This document shows positions 23,128 to 34,100 of a stretch of 64,000 nucleotides of DNA, piece after piece. The DNA comes from Hemicordylus capensis (lineage: Eukaryota > Chordata > Lepidosauria > Squamata > Cordylidae). The position numbers and the translations under genes are program-made. Where the stretch lies: the NCBI RefSeq assembly GCF_027244095.1, contig NC_069657.1, forward strand, positions 144,642,857 through 144,706,856, given 5' to 3'. The stretch's first letter is position 1; each line of letters starts with the position of its first letter. The notes beneath the pieces are model-generated. The model saw only the letters and a program-made list of their open reading frames with translations. It searched no databases and was not told the origin of the DNA.

Positions 23128-23287
23128 AGGCAGTATAGACTGGGAGGATTGTCTGTCTAGCCCAGCACAGCTTGGCAGTTTTGCTTTCTAGTCCAGTCCA
23201 GTATGACTGACTTGCAGCAATGCTGTGTGGTTTGGAACAGGAGTCTTTCTCTATCCTGCAGCTACCCAAGATCATTTTAAGTGAAGA
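23128..23287 (-). repeat. Inverted duplication, right arm
   Basis: Reverse complement of 22362-22515. Matching landmarks are GGAACAGGAGTCTTTCTCTA and GCTACCCAAGATCATTTTAA. Confidence 0.85.
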
Positions 23288-23517
23288 TGTATGACTTAAT
23301 TCGCTCTGTTGAACCATCTGGACCATTATGCTGTACTGCAGTATAACCTGGCTCAAGTGAGCTGCTCTGTAGAGAGGTTAACAGACATAGGGAATAATGC
23401 TTGGTTAGGTCACAGGAAGCTGTTTAGAATAAGACAGCCATCCAGCTTTATTATCCCATCAATCAATGTTCTGTCAAGCCATTTCTGTCCCTTTCTTGGA
23501 AGGTTTCACAGAGAGAT

Positions 23518-24459
23518 ATGACTGCCAAAGGGAACAATACCTCAGTGACCCATTTCATCCTGCTGGGCCTCACAGCCCAAGCACACCTACAACCACTACT
23601 CTTTGGGATCTTCCTATTGATCTACCTTGTTACGCTAACTGGAAACCTGGGCTTGATAGCCCTGATCAGTACAGACCCTAACCTTAACACTCCCATGTAT
23701 TTCTTTCTCTGTGCCCTCTCTTTCATTGATGCCTGTTACTCCTCAGTTGTCACTCCCAGGCTTCTGGCTGATCTCATGGCCACAGACAAGTCGATCTCAT
23801 ATACAAGTTGTGTGGCACAGATGGCCTTCCTAGTCCTCCATGGCACGTTAGAGTGCCTAATGCTGGCTGCTATGGCCTATGATAGGTATGTGGCCATCTG
23901 CCATCCCCTCTTCTACCATCGGCTTATGTCCAAGAGTGTGTGTGTGAAACTGGTAGCAGTTGCCTATGCCTTGGGCATTGCCAACGCAGCAGTGCAGACC
24001 CAAAATGTGTTTCGACTATCCTACTGTGGCCTCAACCGTGTCAATCACTACTTCTGTGACATCCCTCCGGTGCTACAGCTTGCTTGTGGAGACACCAGCC
24101 AAGCCAGAATAATCCTCTATATCTTCTCTGCCTTGGCCACAGTCACTACATTTTCTGGCATTGTGATCTCCTACATGTACATCCTGGTCACTGTTGGAAG
24201 AATGAGCTCAACTACAGGCCGACAGAAAGCTCTCTCTACCTGTGCCTCCCACTTCACAGCTATCACACTGTTCTACGGAACAGTCTTCTTCATGTACATC
24301 AAGCCCAGCACAGGGGATTCAATGGACCAAGACAAAGTGGTTTCAGTGTTCTACTCCATAATCATCCCCATGCTAAACCCATTGATCTACAGCCTGAGGA
24401 ACAAGGAAGTGAAGGAGGCCTTGAAGAGGAAGACCCATGGGAAGATATTCACACAATAA
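23518..24459 (+). CDS. Class II olfactory receptor, OR5/8/9-like
   Basis: Intact 313-residue odorant receptor in one exon. Hallmarks in order are overlapping N-glycosylation sites NNTS (6-9), the TM1 GN motif (42-43), TPMYFFL (58-64), [10 protein letters not shown] (119-128), EL2 cysteines at about 170, 180 and 190 with the TM3-proximal Cys98, SYMYIL in TM5 (218-223), KALSTCASHF in TM6 (237-246) and [12 protein letters not shown] in TM7 (284-295). The EL2 phrase YCGLNRVNHYFCDIPPVLQL and the VQTQNVF stretch set it apart from the other ORs here, so it is the most divergent member of this cluster. A pyrimidine-rich acceptor TTGGAAGGTTTCACAG ends at 23511, six bases before the ATG. No disabling change is seen. 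Subfamily assignment is tentative. Confidence 0.96.
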   Translation: MTAKGNNTSVTHFILLGLTAQAHLQPLLFGIFLLIYLVTLTGNLGLIALISTDPNLNTPMYFFLCALSFIDACYSSVVTPRLLADLMATDKSISYTSCVAQMAFLVLHGTLECLMLAAMAYDRYVAICHPLFYHRLMSKSVCVKLVAVAYALGIANAAVQTQNVFRLSYCGLNRVNHYFCDIPPVLQLACGDTSQARIILYIFSALATVTTFSGIVISYMYILVTVGRMSSTTGRQKALSTCASHFTAITLFYGTVFFMYIKPSTGDSMDQDKVVSVFYSIIIPMLNPLIYSLRNKEVKEALKRKTHGKIFTQ

Positions 24460-25100
24460 GAGGAGGACAAATAAGAAAAACTGTCCCCACTGAATTATTC
24501 AGTGCAATGCTGGAGAGTTGAGAGAAGTTAAACTATTATTTACACACGCAAACAAACACAAACACAACACAGAGGGAAGTGAAGCTCAGTGAATGGGAAG
24601 ATGGTTATGTTTCATGGGGCAGTGGTGGTTCTTGGGGTAGGGTCGGCACTAGGCAGGGGTGTTGATGGGTGGAACCAATTGTGGGAGGAGCTGGGGCAGA
24701 GCTAGGACTTGGGAGGTGAATTCATGGTAACTATCAATGTTAAGTAATTTTTAGAGCTACCAGAGTATCCCAACGTGTCTGAACAAATAGTTTGAGAGCC
24801 CCTGCCATAAGCACTAAGAAGCCGGCAAACTAGATTTTAAGCTTAATGCATGATATAAGGAACAAGTAAAATTAAAATTAAAACACATAAAATAAAAATA
24901 GTAACCCATGTGTGACATCCTCTGCACGAGAAAGCTATAGAAGGTTGAGCCACACAATACCATAGTAATCTCCTAAGGAAACACCAAGGAATACATTTAA
25001 ATGATGCATTTAACATCATGCTACGTTTGCCATGGGGCCAGAAAGCAGAAAAAGGAAAATGATAACAAAAGCAGCCAACATTTAGTTGAAAACAGTTAAA
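24460..25100. other. No recognisable gene
   Basis: 3' flank of OR 2. The overlapping open frame at 24084-24521 is a shadow of the OR. I see no placeable repeat. Confidence 0.45.
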
Positions 25101-25104
25101 ATAT

Positions 25105-25255
25105 TGTGGGACATGGTTAGAGTGTTGAACTAGGACTGGGGAGATCCAAGTTCAATCCCATTTCAGTTCTGAAACTCATTGGGTAATTCTGCGACAGTCA
25201 CTTTTCTCTCAGCCTAACCTACCTCACAGGGTTGTTGTCAGGATAAACATATTTA
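25105..25255 (+). repeat. tRNA-derived SINE (second family)
   Basis: The tRNA-like head has an A-box region ATGGTTAGAGTGTTGAACTA and B box AGTTCAATCCC. A conserved body follows (TAACCTACCTCACAGGGTTG) and then an A-rich end. It differs from the 967 and 1243 families. Confidence 0.7.
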
Positions 25256-25770
25256 AAAAATCAATATGGACTACTATGGGCTCATTGGAGGAGACCAAGT
25301 CATATAGTAAATGCCTTAATAGATCAGGTTCATGCTTTCAGGTCAAGGATTTGCTAAAGTCATTAAGAGCAACAGTGACAATGTCCAGATTTGTACAATG
25401 TTTTCATATGTGCATCTAATATGAGACAACACATTACAATTTTGGCTGTTAAGGAAAAATAAACTACAAAACAATCCCTGCAAATGCCATAAGGTGTGCA
25501 TTTATCATTTTTAATACACATTTTGAATGCTTCCAAAAGAGATTAAAAATAAGTATGCCAAAAGACATACTATAGACTATACATATTAACCTTTAATAAC
25601 TTATAGCTAACAGTTATTAAAGGTTAATCACAGGAGACTATCTTTAAAAGAAGACACACACAGTTTGAGTTTTGGTCAACAAATCTGTCCAGCCATTTTC
25701 ATTCCTTTATGCCATCTCTCTTCATGATACTGGCTGTGGCTGCTACATATGGCAAAAGTCCACTTCTGTC

Positions 25771-27502
25771 TAGGGATGTGCGTTTTGTTTCGGATACAAA
25801 ACGTTTTGTGCACAAAACAGGCCATTGCGGCTGTTTTGTAGCCAAAACAAAACACCCAATGCTCAAAACAGAAAATTTTGTAGTCAAAACAAAACGTCCC
25901 TGTTTCAGATACAAAATATTTTGTTGTTTTGGCTGTTTTGGAACTCCATTTTGCAATCGCAAAAAGTCTTTCTGCTTCAGTCTCCATTTTGAGTTTTGAC
26001 GTCTGTTTGAATTTTCAGCCCTTCCAGCCTGCAGATTGGCCAATAAAAGTGTGGGCCGGTCTGTTGGCAATTGCCTCCTTATTCCTTTTAAGCAAATTTA
26101 AGGGTAAATTTTACCCTCATTGGCTAGTGGGGCAGTGTGCATTTACTGTCATTGGCCAGTGGGGCAGTGTGGATTTCGTTGTTGTTGTTTCACACTGTTG
26201 TGTGTAGATCAATTGCATTTCGGGTGGGGGTGGGACGTGGATGTGCATGACCTTTGGAAATCTGCCTGATTTTTCCAAAGCTCTGCTGTTGTTAGTGTAT
26301 GATGTTGATGTTATTTGGGGTGGATTTGGGCAGAAAGGGGGATTTGGAGGCAGAAGAGTAGTTCAGGTGGTAGTGCCCCAATGGGTGCCTGCTGCCACCC
26401 CGATTCCAAAGGAATTGGGAAAAGGGGTGATTTTTAAAGAATTTCTGAAGTTGACATGTCTTTGGGGCAGATTCGGGGCAGAAAGGGGGCCTGAGGGGAA
26501 AAACAGTGGGTTGGGTGACAGTGCCCCAAGGGGTGCCTGCCACAACCCAGATTCCAAAGGAATAGGGCAAAGGGCTGATTTCTTAGGAATTGTTAAAGTT
26601 TACACTTCTTTAAGGCCCCCCCCCAGGAATAATGGAGGTTTCAGCAGACCCATAACTCCAACTGGGGGGCACTGGGGTGGCCAGGAGCGAGTGGTGGTGT
26701 AGTGCACATAGGGTGCCAACCACCCCCATGGGTTGCTAACCCATGGGGTGCTGGGTTCTATTGTTTCTGAGGTGTTCTGAGTGTAGATTCTCTGGTAGTA
26801 TATGAGATTTTCAACAACGAACCATGAATCCACTCTCATATGCTACCAAAGAATTTGAATCTACACTCAACCATGTCAGAAACAACAGAACCCAGTACCT
26901 CATGGGTTAGCAACCCATGGGGGTGGTTGGTACCCTATGTGCTCTACACCACCACTCACCCTGGTGCCCCCGAAGTGCAGTTATGGGGCAGGAATTAGGG
27001 AGGTCCATCATTCCCTATGGGGAAGAACTTTACAGACGCGCAGACTCCATTACATCTTTAAAAATCAGCCCTCTGCCCAATTCCTTTGAAATAATTCTGG
27101 CAGCTTCCTTGCCCCCACTGGGCACTACCACCCACCCTACTCTGCTCTGGGCCACCCCTTCCCCCGCCACACACATGAAGCTATACTTTTGCTGAAACCT
27201 CCATTCTTCCCTATGGGAAAAATCCTATGCTTCAAAAATTCACCAAAAATCAACCCTTTGCCCAATTCCTCTGAAATTTGGGTGGTAGTTTCCACCCATT
27301 GGACACTACCACCCCCACCCACTAGTTTTTCCCTGGGGCCATTTTTTAAAATCCAAAATGTTTCGGATTTGGATTTTGCAGTTTCGGACAAAGAACAAAA
27401 TTGGGGTGTTTCGGATTGGCTGATTTCAAACAAAGAACAAAATGGCGGTTTCGGATTTGGGCAAAAAACAAAACAGAAAACAAAACAAAATGCACAACCC
27501 TA
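25771..27502. mobile_element. Fold-back hAT-like element, 1732 bp
   Basis: Perfect 8-bp target duplication CTTCTGTC at 25763-25770 and 27503-27510. Termini are TAGGGATGTGCGTTTTG and CAAAATGCACAACCCTA (inverted). Subterminal blocks on both sides repeat CAAAAC/GTTTTG words. The interior forms a long inverted repeat centred near 26815. The phrases TTGGGCAAAGGGCTGATTTC, CCCATGGGGGTGGTTGG and GTGCCCCAATGGGTG recur on both arms, some also as direct repeats within an arm. It has no transposase. Overlapping frames on both strands come from the arms. It interrupts the sequence just beside an L2 tail. Confidence 0.9.
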
Positions 27503-27510
27503 CTTCTGTC

Positions 27511-27600
27511 ATTATTTATTTATTTATTTATTTATTTATCAAATTTATCCCCCACCCAAACTTACGTCTCTGGGTGGCCTTTATTATGTTTTTAAATTAA
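27511..27600 (-). repeat. L2-like LINE 3' tail
   Basis: On the minus strand GGCCACCCAGAGACGTAAGT..GGGTGGGGGATAAATTTG is followed by an (ATAA)n run. This is the stem-like L2 3' end and its tail. Confidence 0.65.
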
Positions 27601-28002
27601 GCAGACCTGTTGTCACTTCTACTGCAAATGGAGATTTTGAAACCCAATTTTGATTCAACCCCTCCCCCTGTCAGAAACTCTCACTATTCAGCTTTATTTT
27701 AGGACACAAGACGCAACAAGGGAGCTCTCTTCTTCTATCTTGTATTGCGCTGATATCAAGATGCTCCTATCAGGTCAAACAAACCTTCATTATGCTCGTG
27801 GAAAAGATGCTATAATTAATTTTCCAGATAGTGACTCCATTATTTCATTTAGTTACCCCTTTAGTGCATGTTGTAGTGGAATAAAACCTTTGTCTCAGAG
27901 CAAGCTCACGTGAGGGAAATAAATACTGACTCATTCCGGCCAAGCTTTCTGGCAAAGGTTGCTCCTAAAACTCTTCTTTATTTCTGGTGGGTTCTAAAGA
28001 CT

Positions 28003-28036
28003 GCCACCACCACCACCACCACCACCACCACCACCC
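28003..28036. repeat. (CCA)n microsatellite
   Basis: Run of CAC/CCA trinucleotides. A chance frame through it reads as a threonine run. Confidence 0.9.
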
Positions 28037-28737
28037 GCTTCTCGATAGAGCTTGACCACCACCACCCCTGGGCTTGGATGGAAAACCCAGGGAAAACTCT
28101 CTTTATTTTACTTTTGGAAAAATGCACAAAAATCCTCCACATGCAACCCTACACATGGTGTGAAAACTAATAGCTGCTGAACTCTTGAAGCGTGTTTTGC
28201 ACAAGAGAAAAAGCCCCCTTTCAGCCCCTCCTTTCTCCTGAGTTAAAAATAGACTCGAATAAGGCTTGTAAAAGAAAAGAACAAAAAGAAAAACAGTTTT
28301 ATTCAACTGCCACAGACTGCTTCCATCAGTGGTTTTCTCAGGTAAAAATACTCAGTAGGTTACAAGAATACTTCAAAAAGCACCCCAGATGAAGTTGGGG
28401 CAGCATGCTCTAGAAATCGTTGTTACACAGTTGTAAGGAACAGGTATGTAGGAAAATACAAAAACACAATTAAAACTTACTGAGTCTTTTGCAACGCCCT
28501 GGCTGGATGGGTGAAGGCTAGTGTTCCTTAGTTTAGTTACGTTACAGATAAATAATAATAGACCAGTATCGGGGATATGCAAAACACAGACCAAAGAAAC
28601 AGAAAGTCTAACGCAAAATCTGACTAAACAAACTTTCCCTAGACTAAATTTCCTGCAGCCAAAACCCTGGCTTTCTTTGTCTTGAACTCACCAAACCCTG
28701 GATTGAGAATTCTCAATTGCAATTCTATATTTTATCT
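28037..28737. other. No recognisable gene
   Basis: AT-rich sequence with no supported gene or placeable repeat. Confidence 0.45.
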
Positions 28738-28893
28738 ACCAGTTGCAGGGGAGTAACAGCAGGAGAGAGGGCATGCCCTCAACTCCTGCCTCTAGACTTC
28801 CAGCGGCATCTGGTGGGCCACTGTGTGAAACAGGATGCTCGACTAGATGGGCCTTGGGCCTGATCCAGGAGGGCTGTTCTTATGTTCTTATCT
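28738..28893 (+). repeat. CR1 LINE 3' end
   Basis: Contains CTAGATGGGCCTTGGGCCTG followed by ATCCAGGAGGGCTGTTCTTA and TGTTCTTA repeats at the end. This is the conserved 3' end of reptile CR1 in + orientation. It is strongly 5'-truncated. Confidence 0.8.
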
Positions 28894-30128
28894 TCGAAGA
28901 ACTGCAGTCATCTTCCTGCAGACATCCTCCATGGCTGCATGTGTCCTCCTCTCCACACTCCCAGCCTGCTTCTTCTAATAAAGAAACACTCTCTTCCGCC
29001 TAACAGTTCCCTAGGTCCCACCCTCCTGGTGTGATGATTGGCTGATCCCTGGAGTTCACCAGCCTGTCATTCAGGACAGGGTTCACTTCCAGTTAACTTT
29101 TTAGGGGAGGGCTGGCTGGTCACTGCACATATCAGTTCTGGAAATGAAGTATTTTTTGAAGCATTAATCATTTCACACTTTACTACAATACAGTCAAGAA
29201 TGGAAACCAAGATTTCTTATGCCACAGGCAAAAGTTTGTTCACCTCATCTGGGCTACAGTGGGGTTGAAGGGAAGGAGAAAGAAGAGAGGAAGTAGGTAG
29301 GAAAGGAGGGCAGGAGGGCAGGCAGGGAAGGAAAGATGGGTGGTTGGCAGGCCGAAAAGCAGGCAATTTGGGCTAAGGGGTGGGAAAAGCTGCCAAGTAT
29401 TCTTTGTGCACCAATGGGCCAGCAGCCCCAAAACACAGTTCCAAATAAGTTAGAGAAGAAGGACGAATCTAGGGCACTTTGACTTTTGCCTCAGGCACAT
29501 GCCTCTTGCTAGCATTCGGCCACAGCCCCCTAGCAAGCCCAGCAGTAGCACAGATTTCTTTTTGCCTTTCAACCTGTACTTCTAAGGAGACTGACCTTCT
29601 CACTAAACACTGCAATCCTCTGGCATATGCTCTTTGCTGCAGAGGTTGTGCTGCACCGAGGCAAGAACCCACTGACTGCTCTGTCTGTGTTCCCAAGTCC
29701 CCCACTTTCCCCTCTTTTGCTCTGTGTGAGCAGCATTTAGTGTCTGAAATATGAATTGCAAATAAATAGCATTTTAGTTGGTTTATGTGCTTTTAAAATT
29801 GCCTGTGCAGTAGTAGTAATGTTCTTTTCCCTCTCTATTTGAAAGTTGACAGGTGTGATCTATTGGAGTAGTAGTAAAATGACTAAAAATGTCATGCTGA
29901 ATTGGATGGTAAAGAAGTTACAGGCAGAAGAAAAGCCACTGAGTCTTTCACTGAAAACAATGCTAAATAAAAACAAATGAGAGTAATGAAAATGAATTAA
30001 ATCGTTGAAATGAATGTAGTTGTAATGAGTCAAATTTCTTCTGAAAATTTAGATGCCACAAACACACACAGTGCTCAGATGAATTCCCATCCATTTTGAA
30101 TTCCTTCCTCAGTTATTATTTCAGGTTA
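28894..30128. other. No recognisable gene
   Basis: I see no supported coding region and no placeable repeat. A purine-rich run lies at 29265-29345. Confidence 0.4.
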
Positions 30129-30783
30129 CTAGCTGAACCCGCACAGAGCATCTGTGCAGTAGTTTACTTAGTTTTTGGAGTTTAGTTGCGAGAATTTGTG
30201 TGGTTGTTCAGTTGTATCTTCAGTTTCTGATGTGTATTCGATGTTTTTTTGCAGTCCTTTCTGCGCATCAGTGCACTTTGGTCTTGGATTTTTGGGGGGT
30301 GGGGGGGGTATTTCAAGTATTTGGTCAGGAGTTGTTGTTTTTTGTCACTGCTGTTTCATTGTTGTTGTCCCCCCCCCCCCAGTTGTTTTTGGCTTGGGTT
30401 TTGGTGTGTCTTTGCTTGTTAGTGTATAGTCATCGAGGATTTGATTTGCTGTTCTTCACTTTTTGTGCTTTTCTTGTCTGTGTTCTCTGCAGTCATTTCT
30501 TCATTGCTGGTCATGGTGTCTGTAGTATGTGTGGATGGTTTTTTAAAATGTTTTTTGTCAGATGGTCTAAGCATTTTCATAGGGTTTTTTTGTTTTTGTT
30601 TTGCTTGAGCAAAGGTGTTGCTCTTCCTGCTTGTTTGGTGTTTTATGCTGGGTTTTCTATGTTATTTAGTATATGTTTGTTTGTTGTGGCTTTTTTGTGT
30701 AGTCTTCATTTTGTTTTTGTGTCTGTGTTAATTTTATGCATTTCTCTTTGCAGAGCAGTTTGGTAGAAGTGTGGGGTTGTTTT

Positions 30784-31324
30784 TGTTACCTGTAGAACCT
30801 AGATTAGGACATGATCAGGCCTGGCAGGTTATCAAGCAGCATATTGCTGATACAGAATTACAAGTGGATACAGCCTGTCTAAAGAGCGGTATCTATCTGG
30901 GGGAACAACTTTTTAATTCCAAACCTGCAGCATATTTAGATAATATTCTTATCCCTAAATTTAGGCGCCCATTTACTCTTGCCTGCCTAAATGCCCTTCC
31001 GACGGCAGTTAGGGATGGTAGATATAAAGGGATTCTATATAATTTATGGATTTGCCCCTGTGGAATGGGTGCTGTAGAAACTACCCCTCATGTTATTTTA
31101 TATTGTAAATTTTATAGCAATGCTCATTTAAAACTAATTTCTCCTCTCTTGGGGGAGTTTCCAGGTCACGCTGATGAATTTTACTTAGAGTTTTTGTTAT
31201 CTAACTTTTGTAAAGAGATCACTTTCAACGTGGCTAGGTTTTGTTACATTATTTGTATTATATGCTCTAGTCTTATGTAATGTTTTTTGTTGTACTGTCT
31301 GTAATAAAGTTTATCTATCTATCT
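30784..31324 (+). mobile_element. LINE 3' fragment nested in the Helitron (CPCG-type family)
   Basis: The frame encodes RFTLACLNALPTAVRDGRY-like sequence (PFTLACLNALPTAVRDGRYK), then WICPCGMGAVETTPHVILYC, a cysteine/histidine motif, and a hydrophobic C-terminus ending at about 31278. The 3' UTR ends in CTGTCTGTAATAAAGTTTA and a (TATC)n tail. It splits the Helitron frame: HNCGTLTE of the Helitron protein begins right after the tail on the minus strand. I cannot name the LINE clade with confidence. Confidence 0.75.
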
Positions 31325-31925
31325 TTCAGTTAGAGTTCCACAGTTATGTTCTGCAATGCTGTCTTCTGTATAGATATTTGTGGCATCAGGATGGTGGTCT
31401 AGTAATCTACATTGTTTTGCTTGTCTTTCTTTGATTAATCGTTCTCTGGATTCTAAACTCTCATTCCTCCATTTCCTTTTTTTGTGCCTGATTTTTGCAT
31501 TGTTTTTTCTGTTCATTGCGTGTGTTTTCTTTGTTAGCCTCTTTGTTGTAGTCTGCTTGATGATGTTTAGACATTATTTGCTTTATGTCCTCCCCCGCTT
31601 TCTGATCTGGTTTTGCTATTTTCTGTGCATTGTAATGAGGGTGTTGTGTTTTTGAATAAGGCAACTCTTTATCTGTTTTCTGTCTTTTGTTAATCTTTTC
31701 TGTTTTTAGATTTCTGTCACATAGATTTCTTTCAGTTTTTCTCTGTTCTGCTTCTTCTGCAGATTCATTTTTTCGCTCTAGTCTTCTTTTGGTATTATAG
31801 GTGATTTTATATGTTGGGGGGGGCATGTTTTTAACATGCTGTGGTTCTGTTGTGTCAGAAGGCAATTCTCCTTCTGTCCTCTGTCTGGTTTTTTTCTTTC
31901 TTATCTGTTCTTTGCTTTCTATCAT
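31325..31925 (-). pseudogene. Helitron protein N-terminal relic
   Basis: A minus-strand frame from 31925 is very rich in Lys, Glu, Arg and Gln and contains repeats of the type RRLERKNESAEEAEQRKTER. Another minus-strand frame continues with ESLESRERLIKERQAKQ and ends in HNCGTLTER. Charged RLxxxRxR repeats followed by an H-CG zinc-finger-like motif are typical of the N-terminal part of animal Helitron proteins. At least one frame change separates the two parts, and a LINE insertion ends the second. Rep and helicase regions are absent. Confidence 0.6.
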
Positions 31926-32338
31926 GTAGATTTCTTTCAGGGGTTTTTTTTGGGGGGGGTTGCATCATAGACAATGTAATATGTTCTTTTTGCTCTCTCC
32001 TTCAACTGCTGTTGATCTTGCCTGACCTATATTTGGTTGTCCAGGGAAAATATAAAGTTGAAATAGTTTATCAGAGTAGAGTCTCTCCGTGGCCTTTGTT
32101 GAGGTTGCCCCTAGACAAAGGGCAAAATCAATCTGCACTACCAATCACTCTCTGCAGTGGTTCAATTAAAAAAATATTATTATTGGAGCAACTTATAGGG
32201 AGCAATCATCCCAAAACCCAACATGCAGCCAGAGGAGGGTTGTCAAAGACTTATGGGTGCAACCTCCCCCCTCCCACTATTTTTTCTTTGGCGGGAAGCT
32301 TTGCAACAGTTCGTTCTCACTGTCCCAAGCTGGTTTAT

Positions 32339-32341
<3 letters not shown>

Positions 32342-32379
<38 letters not shown>
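32342..32379. repeat. (GT)n microsatellite
   Basis: Pure GT run inside the Helitron, immediately before recognisable LINE coding sequence. Confidence 0.95.
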
Positions 32380-32380
<1 letters not shown>

Positions 32381-33592
32381 CAGGCCTTAAAAGAGCTCTG
32401 GGGGCTTTGGTAACATATTGTCAGGAGGAACATCTGGTCATCAATTATTCCAAAATGAAAATAGTTTGCTTTAACAATAAAGCTAAGAGTTTTAGATGGA
32501 CTGTTCGGGGACATCAAGTTGAACAAGTAAAGCAAATAAAACATCTTGGTGTGATATTTCAATATAACAGCAGGTAATGCGCCCATGCTTGAATGGTTTC
32601 TGATCTGGCTGAACGAAGCACGGTAGCTATTCTGAGATTTCACCATGTGCAGGGCGGAGGATATATTCCTGCCGCCATTAAATTGTTCCTCGCTAAAACT
32701 GTCCCACAACTTTTGTATGGAGTTCAATTGGGCCCCTTTGATAGTTTTATGCCCCTAGAGCGGGTACAGTTGGGCTTTCTAAGAACGCTTTTTGGTACAC
32801 CTAGATGCACCCCTAATGTTGTGCTATGACAGGAGGCTGGGTTGTGGAGGATTGAGACCAGGGCATGGTTGCAGATTATTTTCTACTGGCTGAAGCGTCA
32901 CCTCCAGCCAGTGGGACTTGTGCCTGGATTTCTTTCTGCTACACCCCAGCCTATTTGGCTGGTAACAATTATAGATAAACTTTCCAGTATTAGCCTAGAT
33001 CCTGAATTTTTATTAGAAACTGACCGAGTGAATGCAAAAAAATTAGTTCATCCACGTCTAAATGATATGGTGTTTCAGAACCAGTTGGCTTGTCTGCCAG
33101 CATTTTACAGTCAGTTTAAGGCCAGGGTGGGTTTCCCCCCGGCTTATCATAACTGACAGAAAGTTCTGCTGGGCTTTTTCAAGAGCACGCTTTAATGCCT
33201 TTCCTTCAGCTGTATTAATGGGGAGATTTCATCATCTACCCCTGGAGGCCCGCTTGTGCCCTTGTGGTTTGGGTGAACCTGAATCAATCGCTCACATTTT
33301 ATTACGCTGTAGATTCTACAGTAACATTAGATTCATTTGATTCTGCCACTTCTTTCTAGGTTTCAACATCAATCAGATGATTTTCTGGTGAAATTTTTAC
33401 TTGAAGATAATGTAATTTGTATCTCTCATGTGTTAGCAAAATTTTGTTACATCGCGATTAGAATTCATAGTTCATTGATTGATGCTAAAGTTAATGACTG
33501 AGTTAATGATGAATGCTGGAATGTATTCTTTGTGTTGTTGTTTTGTTTTGGCCATTGGCCGTAAATAAAGTATCTATCTATCTAGCTATATA
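32380..33592 (+). mobile_element. LINE reverse-transcriptase 3' portion nested in the Helitron (CPCG-type family)
   Basis: Successive + frames encode the end of an RT domain and the C-terminal domain: VINYSKMKIVCF, VKQIKHLGVIFQYNS, FLAKTVPQLLYGVQLGPF, PLERVQLGFLRTLFG, IETRAWLQIIFYWLKRHLQP, and LCPCGLGEPESIAHILLRC. Several stops and at least one frame change interrupt it (for example, in-frame stops after QYNSR and after NVVL). The 3' end GGCCATTGGCCGTAAATAAA is followed by a (TATC)n run. It is the same family and orientation as 30784-31324. Confidence 0.8.
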
Positions 33593-33605
33593 TATATTTA
33601 TTGGT

Positions 33606-34100
33606 GGACAGACTGGCCACTGTTAGGGCTAATAGTCCCAAGGGTTTAGGGGGGCAGGAAGATTGTCAGTTGTTGGCCCTCACAGTTCATAGGTTATGTT
33701 TAAAGTTGTTATTATTATTTGGTTGGCCAGACTGGCTGCTGTTGCCCTTTTCAGTGGCTTGGAGGCGGGGAGGGGAGTCTGGCTGCTGTTGGCCTTCACA
33801 GTCTCAAGGTTTTTATCATTTTTATTTTGTTGGACAAACTGGCTGCTGTTGGCCCTTGCAGTCCCCCCTCCGCCTTTTTTTAAGGGAAGGGGAGTCTGGC
33901 AGAGAGTCTCCATCTCTTCTTTTTGTGTGTGTTTATGGGCAGAGTGGCTGTTGTTGGCCCTCACAGTCCACCCCTTTTTTTGTAGGGGAGGGGATTCTGA
34001 CAGCTGTTGCCCTCCATCATTAGTTTGTTGTTCTGTGTTTTGTTTTGTTTTTTGAGGGGGGAGTCTTGCTGCTATTGGCCCTCAGAGTCCCTAGGGGTTT
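33606..34100. repeat. Degenerate minisatellite in the Helitron
   Basis: About eight imperfect copies of a unit centred on GGCTGCTGTTGGCCCT followed by CACAGTC, spaced roughly 50 to 110 bases apart. Minisatellites are common near Helitron ends. Overlapping frames read as WLLLALTV repeats and are not a gene. Confidence 0.75.

Noticed and set aside
24084-24521. 145-codon + strand frame overlapping OR 2
   Set aside because: Out-of-frame shadow of the OR coding sequence.
26241-27653. Open frames of 90 to 154 codons on both strands
   Set aside because: They lie in the arms of a palindromic hAT-like element and mirror each other.
30200-30766. 188-codon hydrophobic open frame on the + strand
   Set aside because: It lies in T- and G-skewed Helitron sequence between the hairpin end and a LINE. 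The apparent membrane protein is a by-product of composition.
33665-34095. CRISPR-like array
   Set aside because: The repeats are imperfect, spacing is irregular and the context is a Helitron in an animal genome. It is a minisatellite.
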